This document shows positions 58,612 to 64,000 of a stretch of 64,000 nucleotides of DNA, in pieces. The position numbers were made by a program, and so were the translations under genes. Source of the DNA: Monocercomonoides exilis (lineage: Eukaryota; Preaxostyla; Oxymonadida; Polymastigidae). The first letter of the stretch is position 1. The number at the start of each line of letters is the position of its first letter. The stretch lies in NCBI GenBank assembly GCA_001643675.2, contig LSRY02000009.1, forward strand, positions 1,001,501 to 1,065,500, written 5' to 3'. The notes below the pieces were generated by a model. The model did no database searches, was not told where the DNA came from, and worked only from the letters and a program-made list of their open reading frames with translations.

Positions 58612-59719
58612 TTTTTTGTTTCCTTTCATTCGGTGTTATTTCATCTGGGAAAACGAATGCACTGTATTTTTTTTTCATTTATGAAATGAATGTCTGATTT
58701 TTAGTTTGCTGCAATATCTTCTCGAGCGGGAATATGTTGCTTCTGTTACGCCGCCTCCAGGTGATATTCCGATCTGCATCACATCTCTCACGCGATCCCG
58801 TTCAGAGTTGCGTTATTCGCCAACTTTTTCAATGGATGAGAATTTGCATGCATGCGTTCATGATACGTTCAATGAAAAGGTGTATGAGAGTTCGATATTT
58901 GCTCACAGACAGACAAGTTGCAATTCGAAAGGAAAAGGGAGTGAATGGCTTAGTGCCAATAACTGTTCTCATTCTGGTGAAGAATGCACAGAGCTGTCTC
59001 TGCATCCATCTAATTGTTGCACGTTGAATTGTTTGTTGGCAACGCTTGCATCTCTTAAATCCTTCTTTTCCTCGCATCTCCTGAACCAAATTAACCTCTT
59101 TTTGTCCCTTCCTCTTCCGCAGCAGACAACGATCCTTTCTTCTTTCCTGCTGCGCTTTGGTCTGAACACGCACCAGGCTCATCCTTCGTCAAAGGAGCCC
59201 GCTTTCCTGCCAATTGCAGAGCTATCTGCTGTTGAAGAGCACGCATTGCTTGGATGGGATGGAAAGCGTGTTAAGGTTCTGGGAGAGGCTGGAAATGAGG
59301 CGGAGAAAGCTGAAGATGGACAGTTGAGCTATTCAAAGCAGCTGGAGAAGATTGGAAAGGGGAAAGCAAGAGGGTCATATGGAGGTGCAGGGTTGTTTTA
59401 TTTGAATCCTTTGTTTGTTCCTGGAGAAGGGGAGGAAGAAGGGAAGAAGAGCGGGTCACAATCGGAGATCAGTTGCCCATCTACAAGAAAGAATGAGGAT
59501 ATGAACACAGAAAAATGTGAAAGTGTATTTGTGGACAAAGCACATCTTTTCACTCTGGGAGACTTTGTGTTTTTGGCATGTGTGTTTGAGCAAATGTGGG
59601 TTGAATGCAATGGGATTGAAGGTAACGTTGCTGGGGAAGCGAAGCAGGCGCTTCTCGAAATGGTGGTTGAAGCTTTCAATAGAATGCTTCAGCTTATTTA
59701 TCAGGTTGCTAATAAATAA
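54370..59719 (+). CDS. NAD-dependent sugar epimerase (UDP-glucuronate 4-epimerase-like) with long N-terminal extension
   Basis: Six exons keep phase: about 54370-54771, 54856-54972, 55109-55453, 55651-57693, 57835-58466, 58705-59719 (TAA). Exon 1 has a membrane segment (LFVLAISSSAWVCLCFCAFV), suggesting ER/Golgi anchoring. The extension (about 600 residues) has no recognised domain and carries Ser/Ala and EEK repeats. The epimerase part follows: GAAGFIGSWVCHRLL (NAD-binding GxxGxxG, 57019 on), HLAARAGVRSS, YASSSSVYG, YADTK across the exon 4/5 junction (catalytic Tyr and Lys), GLRFFTVDG, RRDYTNVRDIVDGI, VFNLGEDHSTS, PPPGDIPICITSLTRSRSEL. Family enzymes interconvert C4 of UDP-sugars; UDP-GlcA to UDP-GalA is inferred from motif resemblance. 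A Lys/Glu-rich insert interrupts the C-terminal half, and a 200-residue tail follows. The start codon is not found. Confidence 0.8.
56757..56826 (+). repeat. 12-bp minisatellite encoding EEK repeats
   Basis: About six copies of GAGAAGGAAGAG-type units encode Glu-Glu-Lys inside the epimerase extension; no frame disturbance. Confidence 0.85.
58567..58610. repeat. Poly-T tract in the last epimerase intron
   Basis: About 40 consecutive T in the intron between exons ending 58466 and starting 58705. A pyrimidine tract this long, about 95 bases before the acceptor, is unusual compared with the other introns here. Confidence 0.9.
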
Positions 59720-60166
59720 TTCCTTCAAATGAAAGAACAGAAATTGACACACTCGTTAATTGGGTATTTATAACTCGAAATATCTATCTATTTATTTATT
59801 TTGACAATTAAAGTTTGAGAGATTTAGTTTCTGTTGATCTTTATTTTAATGTTTGCTTTTATATTTAAAGTTAAGCGCAATCCTTTTGTTGGATTGCACA
59901 AACAATCAAGTTATGCCTGTCAAATTTGATTTTTTTCCCCTCCCCTTTTAATCTGTCAATGGCAAATTGACAAACGAGTCAATTTTGCTTGTCATTTCTC
60001 ATATATTTTTTTCAAAGGTTCTTTCCTTTAATTTCAAAAACTTGAATATGCTGTTTCATTAATGCAATATGAGGAACTTGTGAAGTTTTTTATTCTTGAC
60101 AAATTTTGATTGGATTTGTCGCAAAGCGTCAGATGTGGAAATTGAATTGACACAATTTTTGAAATA
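59720..60166. other. Intergenic stretch between the epimerase gene and the Merlin-like element
   Basis: AT-rich; no gene seen. The element seems to begin at GGGTGGTTTTTTTATCCGG near 60167. Confidence 0.4.
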
Positions 60167-60205
60167 GGGTGGTTTTTTTATCCGGACTTTTTTTATCCGG
60201 ACAAA
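60167..60205. repeat. Probable terminal repeat of the Merlin-like element
   Basis: GGGTGGTTTTTTTATCCGG followed by a second copy of TTTTTTTATCCGGAC lies just beyond the 3' end of the transposase gene. Its position and G-rich start suggest an element end. The partner end would lie outside the window, so this is unconfirmed. Confidence 0.45.
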
Positions 60206-60416
60206 AATTTAAAATTAAAATATCTCAACAAATATTCAATATTAATTTAGGCATAAACATACAAAACGCGTACCAAAAATTTTCACTAAATAATAACAAC
60301 GGAAGTTCTGTTTTATGATTCTGTTAATATTCACTTCGTAACATCTTGCGAAAAGTGATGTGAGTGAAAAAAGATCAAAAAATATTTTCGCAAAAAATTT
60401 ATAAAAATTATTATGT

Positions 60417-61385
60417 TTATGGTTCAAATTCCGAGGAATCTTCTCCTGTTCCAGCTCCAAAAGGATCTGAATCCTCGCTTTCTGATTTTAAAAGTTCTTC
60501 TTCAGTATCCTCTTCATCTCTAATTCCTAAAAGGTCATTTATATCAGGAATTTCTTCGTTTTCATCAACTTCATCATCATCAATTTCCAATTCAAATTCA
60601 TCTTCAGATTGAAAATTTATTACTTTTTCGATGAATTCTCCGTAGGAAAGTAAACCTGATCTTTTAACAATGAACGTTGCAAGCACTCCAGGAATAAACC
60701 GCTCTCTCACTCCATATCTTGGAAAAAAAGATCGCAAATGTGCCCACATTCCTTCGATAGAGTTCGTATTGGCTTTTGTAACGGGGTCAACGTAATGACG
60801 TTTGTGGCAGACGGTTTGGTGGGTGTAACCAATTTCTCCTAAGCAAGTGTATGCTTTCCACTCGTCGCTGATTATTGTTGTTCCTTCTTTGATTATATTT
60901 TTAATTATAGGGATTAATGTCTCTTTTTTTCGATTAGGCACAATGACCACAAATTTTTTTCCTAATTCTTCTTCACTTTTTCGTTCGACAGCTCCAAATA
61001 TCCACATCAATTTTTTCTGCTTTCCTAATTCAAAAATAGTTATTTTCACAACAAATAAATTAATATAAATGTTTTCAATATTAATATACGATGTTAAAAC
61101 CTTTTTGTATTTCCGTCTCCTCCATGCGGCTTCATCAATTTCTACTATTTTGCCTGCCCCTCCAATTTTTTCATTTCTGTAATTTAAGTGATTTCACGCA
61201 GTCGACCTTGCAACGCTTGTCCAGTACCCAATCGTCATTTGAGATACATTTAACATCATGCCAATTTGTCAATCTTTGATTTCAAGCCAAAACATCAAAA
61301 GAATCATCATCACAGTGGAAATAGGGGCATAAGTGTAACAAAATACCTCCTTCAATTTAACGATTTTTCACATAAAAATAAAAAT
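60417..61385 (-). pseudogene. Merlin/IS1595-type DDE transposase
   Basis: The conserved frame is on the minus strand. Upstream of the GTG at 61049 the same phase stays open to about 61199 and encodes EKIGGAGKIVEIDEAAWRRR, with the first catalytic Asp (EIDE). Then come KLMWIFGAVERKSEEELGKK, ISDEWKAYTCLGEIGYTHQT (second Asp), HYVDPVTKANTNSIEGMWAH (catalytic Glu in NSIEG) and LRSFFPRYGVRERF. The acidic Glu/Asp/Ser C-terminal tail may be a nuclear or interaction tail. KYKK to LGKQKK may be an intron (GTTTTAAC..AAAG) or read through. Further upstream LEIKD and VARSTA each are followed by an in-frame TGA before the EIDE block. The family (ISXO2-like/Merlin) is clear. The last part of the 5' region lies inside a palindrome arm. 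Confidence 0.8.
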
Positions 61386-61645
61386 GAAATAAATGACATA
61401 AAAAAGCAACACTTTTGGGTGGAGCAGTTTTTTGAGATATCAAAAAAATTTTTTATCTAAAAAATTTTTGTGATCAATCCCATAATAAAATTTTCATATT
61501 TATCTTTAGAGTTTTCAATGCGAATGCTTTTGAATTGAAGATCATACAGCATATTGATCAAAACAATTTATAAAAAGAAGCAAAATGTTTGTGTATTTTC
61601 TCCTTTTTTATCTCTTTTGAAACATATTTTTATTATGTTTTTATA
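61164..61645. repeat. Left arm of a large inverted repeat
   Basis: This sequence is the reverse complement of 63519-64000 (paired coordinates sum to 125164 throughout). It is identical where compared and fades near 61640-61660. It contains the 5' part of the minus-strand transposase gene. Confidence 0.95.
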
Positions 61646-63518
61646 TGTTGAAAGTTTCCATATGCTTCTTGTTCATTTTTTTTTAAACTGTTAGAATTAA
61701 TTTCACTTGTATGAAAAAATGCTCTTTTTTGTATTATATGTTTATCCTTTTGTTATACAGTGAAATTAACAGAATGCTCTTTAAAACGCAAAAAACAAAA
61801 TAGAAAAGCTTTATGGATCGAGAAAAATAATCTAACCATTTTCTAGGGTTTTTTATAAGCATTGGTCCAGGTAATGTTGAAACGATTATAAGAAATGTGT
61901 CACATGAAAAATATTTACAGAATTTATGTTTTATTTTGTTATTTTAGCGCTTATATTGAACAATCAAAAAGAAATTTCTTTCTTGTTTTTTCGTTTAATT
62001 CCAATAAACAGAGCTTTAAAAAAATTATTGAATGAAAACTTTTAATAATTTATTATCGTTGGATAAATCTGTGAATATTTTTTATTGAGTTGATAAGATT
62101 AAAAATTCATGAATTTGATATCTTTTTTATTTTCTCGTAATAAAAGGTGCGTTTTCAATGACAAATAATTCATTGGTAGTTGATGGAGTTTTATCAAAAC
62201 CGCGCTTGCGGAAGATGATTAATTTGCAACCAGTTTCAACTTTGTTAATGTGGAATTTTTTGTTCAAACAAAAATGAAGTATGTATTCGGTCTTCAAAAT
62301 AAACCATGTGAATGGTGTTTCTGCTTTTGCTTCTGCTGTTTATCTGCTGATTGAAAAAGATGCATCTCCTCATCTGCTGATAACTTGCTATCGCTGGTAC
62401 CTTCTTAAAACTTTTTCAGCAGTTGAATGACCAGCATTGTGTTAAAGAAATTGTTGAATATGCACAGTGTTCACTTTTCTCTCAGATCAACATCCAACAG
62501 TTTCAGCGCTTTTTTATAGTGGAAAACTTTGACTCTGCTCATGGAATGATGGAATACGAAATACTTCTACTGTGATGGCACATGTGCACCACTGACAAAT
62601 TGCTTATGCGTCTGGGATGAAATTCTCGACAAGAGGATATTTTCTTTTGATGGCTCTGCATGAGAAGGTTTGACAGTGGCTGCAGGTGTCGAGAAGATGA
62701 ACGAAGAAAGCAAGACGACAGTATCTGGTAATGAAATTGCTGCTGTTGTACTTGGAAAAATACTTGCATTAAAGAAGAGGAAGAAGAGAAAAAAAAAGAA
62801 GAAAAAGAGAAATTGGAAAAAGGATTATGAAATTTCGTCTGAAGAAACAAGAAAAAGAAATGAATAGAAATGAACCATCAAACTTGGAGTTATCAGCTGT
62901 TCCGCAATTCCACTCTTTTTATTGTTTTGGTTGTTGAGTCGCATTGTTGGAAATGATGCTGCTTCAATTAAAGAATGCATCATTTGCTCTGCAATTAGTG
63001 GCGGTGTTGCCATCGAAAAAGAAGAAAAAGATGAATCTAATACTATTCATCCAAGAATATGGAGGAAGGAAACATATCGCTGCACCATTATAGGAAGTTG
63101 AATTTGATGTCAATTTGATATTTTCAAATTGGCAATCATTAACCAGAAATTTAGTTGACTTGTTTTGTGGAGGATAATTGAATGTGAGAGAACCAGCAGA
63201 ATCACCACCTGAATTTGAGATGCACTTGCATTTGGAAAATTAGATTTGAAAATTTGTATTATCATGTCCAAGAGCAGAATATCAACAAGTTCCTCACCAA
63301 TCAGTTATTTTGCAATGCTCCACTCTGTTTTCTGAGAAGGTCCAATCAGAATTTGGTTGTGAATGGTTAACGAACGCTATTTTTCCATGAACAGCAGAAT
63401 CGGTCTCGTATTAAAAATAGACAGTAAAGACATTAATAAAATATATTTAAAACACAGTTCCACTTAATGGAAAAAATGCATTGCATCAAAAACAGAAAGT
63501 GACAGCGCAATTCCAACA
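61646..63518. other. Spacer between the palindrome arms
   Basis: 1.87 kb, AT-rich at the flanks. The 62.3-63.4 kb part has a different, less AT-rich texture with short frames on both strands (62670-62867 plus, Lys-rich; 62825-63013 minus, MATPPLIAEQMMHSLIEAAS). No domain is recognised; it may be captured or decayed genomic sequence. Confidence 0.4.
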
Positions 63519-64000
63519 TATAAATATATAATAAAAATATGTTTCAAAAGAGATAAAAAAGGAGAAAATACACAAACATTTTGCTTCTTTTTATAAATTG
63601 TTTTGATCAATATGCTGTATGATCTTCAATTCAAAAGCATTCGCATTGAAAACTCTAAAGATAAATATGAAAATTTTATTATGGGATTGATCACAAAAAT
63701 TTTTTAGATAAAAAATTTTTTTGATATCTCAAAAAACTGCTCCACCCAAAAGTGTTGCTTTTTTATGTCATTTATTTCATTTTTATTTTTATGTGAAAAA
63801 TCGTTAAATTGAAGGAGGTATTTTGTTACACTTATGCCCCTATTTCCACTGTGATGATGATTCTTTTGATGTTTTGGCTTGAAATCAAAGATTGACAAAT
63901 TGGCATGATGTTAAATGTATCTCAAATGACGATTGGGTACTGGACAAGCGTTGCAAGGTCGACTGCGTGAAATCACTTAAATTACAGAAATGAAAAAATT
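63519..64000. repeat. Right arm of the large inverted repeat, cut by the window end
   Basis: Reverse complement of 61164-61645. On the plus strand it carries the same 5' transposase sequence (MMLNVSQMTIGYW, VARSTA-TGA-NHLNYRNEK) heading out of the window. A second, divergently oriented transposase copy is therefore expected just beyond 64000. Confidence 0.95.

Noticed and set aside
61266-61460. Small frame MSIFDFKPKHQKN.., repeated in both palindrome arms
   Set aside because: It is antisense to the 5' part of the Merlin-like transposase; its duplication follows from the palindrome and is not evidence for a gene.
1-64000. A genome-wide alternative genetic code (TAA/TAG as Gln)
   Set aside because: Not adopted as the default: the glycosyltransferase and family copy 2 end in TAG, the epimerase ends in TAA, and copies 1 and 2 of the family end at the same aligned position with TGA and TAG. 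Kept only as a hypothesis for the protease-transposase gene.
1-64000. CRISPR arrays, bacterial operons, tRNA or rRNA genes
   Set aside because: None seen; the spaced repeats present are microsatellites, element termini or palindromes, and no tRNA cloverleaf or rRNA core was recognised.

Overview
The window is AT-rich eukaryotic nuclear DNA from a protist. Genes are split by short GT-AG introns (donors such as GTATGT, GTGTGC, GTTTGC). Two gene families point to a preaxostylan flagellate close to Monocercomonoides. One is a four-copy family with a characteristic 'ELYLNEIKEIIKYHQEHR'-type block. The other is a decayed gene with the 'VDGTSG..YCG....C' and 'GRDVYFV' signatures of the large pectin-lyase-like surface proteins I associate with that lineage. 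The taxon is inferred from remembered family patterns; no search was run. Four genes look like ordinary host genes: a multi-exon coiled-coil/low-complexity protein (about 3.1-7.9 kb), an intronless secreted DXD-type glycosyltransferase (28.2-29.1 kb), a multi-exon NAD-sugar epimerase with a long N-terminal membrane-anchored extension (54.4-59.7 kb), and copy 1 of the four-copy family.

Much of the rest is mobile or decaying DNA. 0-2.5 kb: a small MITE, then family copy 1. 3.1-7.9 kb: the coiled-coil gene. 9.3-13.05 kb (minus): a long gene fusing a ubiquitin-specific-protease domain to a transposase-like domain, with TAA/TAG codons but no TGA in its reading frame. 14-22 kb: decayed coding blocks, including the pectin-lyase-like relic. 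22.5-25.6 kb (plus) and 32.0-37.6 kb (minus): two copies of one DIRS-like tyrosine-recombinase retroelement in opposite orientation on either side of the glycosyltransferase gene. The 32-37.6 kb copy keeps both inverted termini and an internal complementary region. 39.0-40.6 kb: family copy 2. 40.9-44.7 kb (minus): a second, diverged DIRS-like element, followed by a 250-bp imperfect hairpin and a (GAA)n tract. 47.7-50.4 kb: family copies 3 (plus) and 4 (minus); copy 4 is cut by a DIRS-like 5' end fragment. 51.1-53.3 kb: a palindrome with 958-bp arms. 54.4-59.7 kb: the epimerase. 60.2-64.0 kb: a Merlin/IS1595-type transposase gene lying in a second palindrome that runs off the window.

The observations most worth a second look are these. 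(1) The protease-transposase fusion and its TAA/TAG-only interruptions. (2) A TGA codon at the same conserved Gly position of the reverse-transcriptase 'MPFG' motif in two diverged DIRS-like elements. (3) The DIRS internal complementary region, whose two halves match the two outer ends of the same copy. (4) The two large palindromes. (5) Premature stops in every copy of the four-member family. The glycosyltransferase, family copies 1 and 2 and the epimerase together use TAG, TGA and TAA as final stops, so a standard code is the default. Stops inside the mobile genes may therefore be plain decay; comparing genomic copies would settle it.
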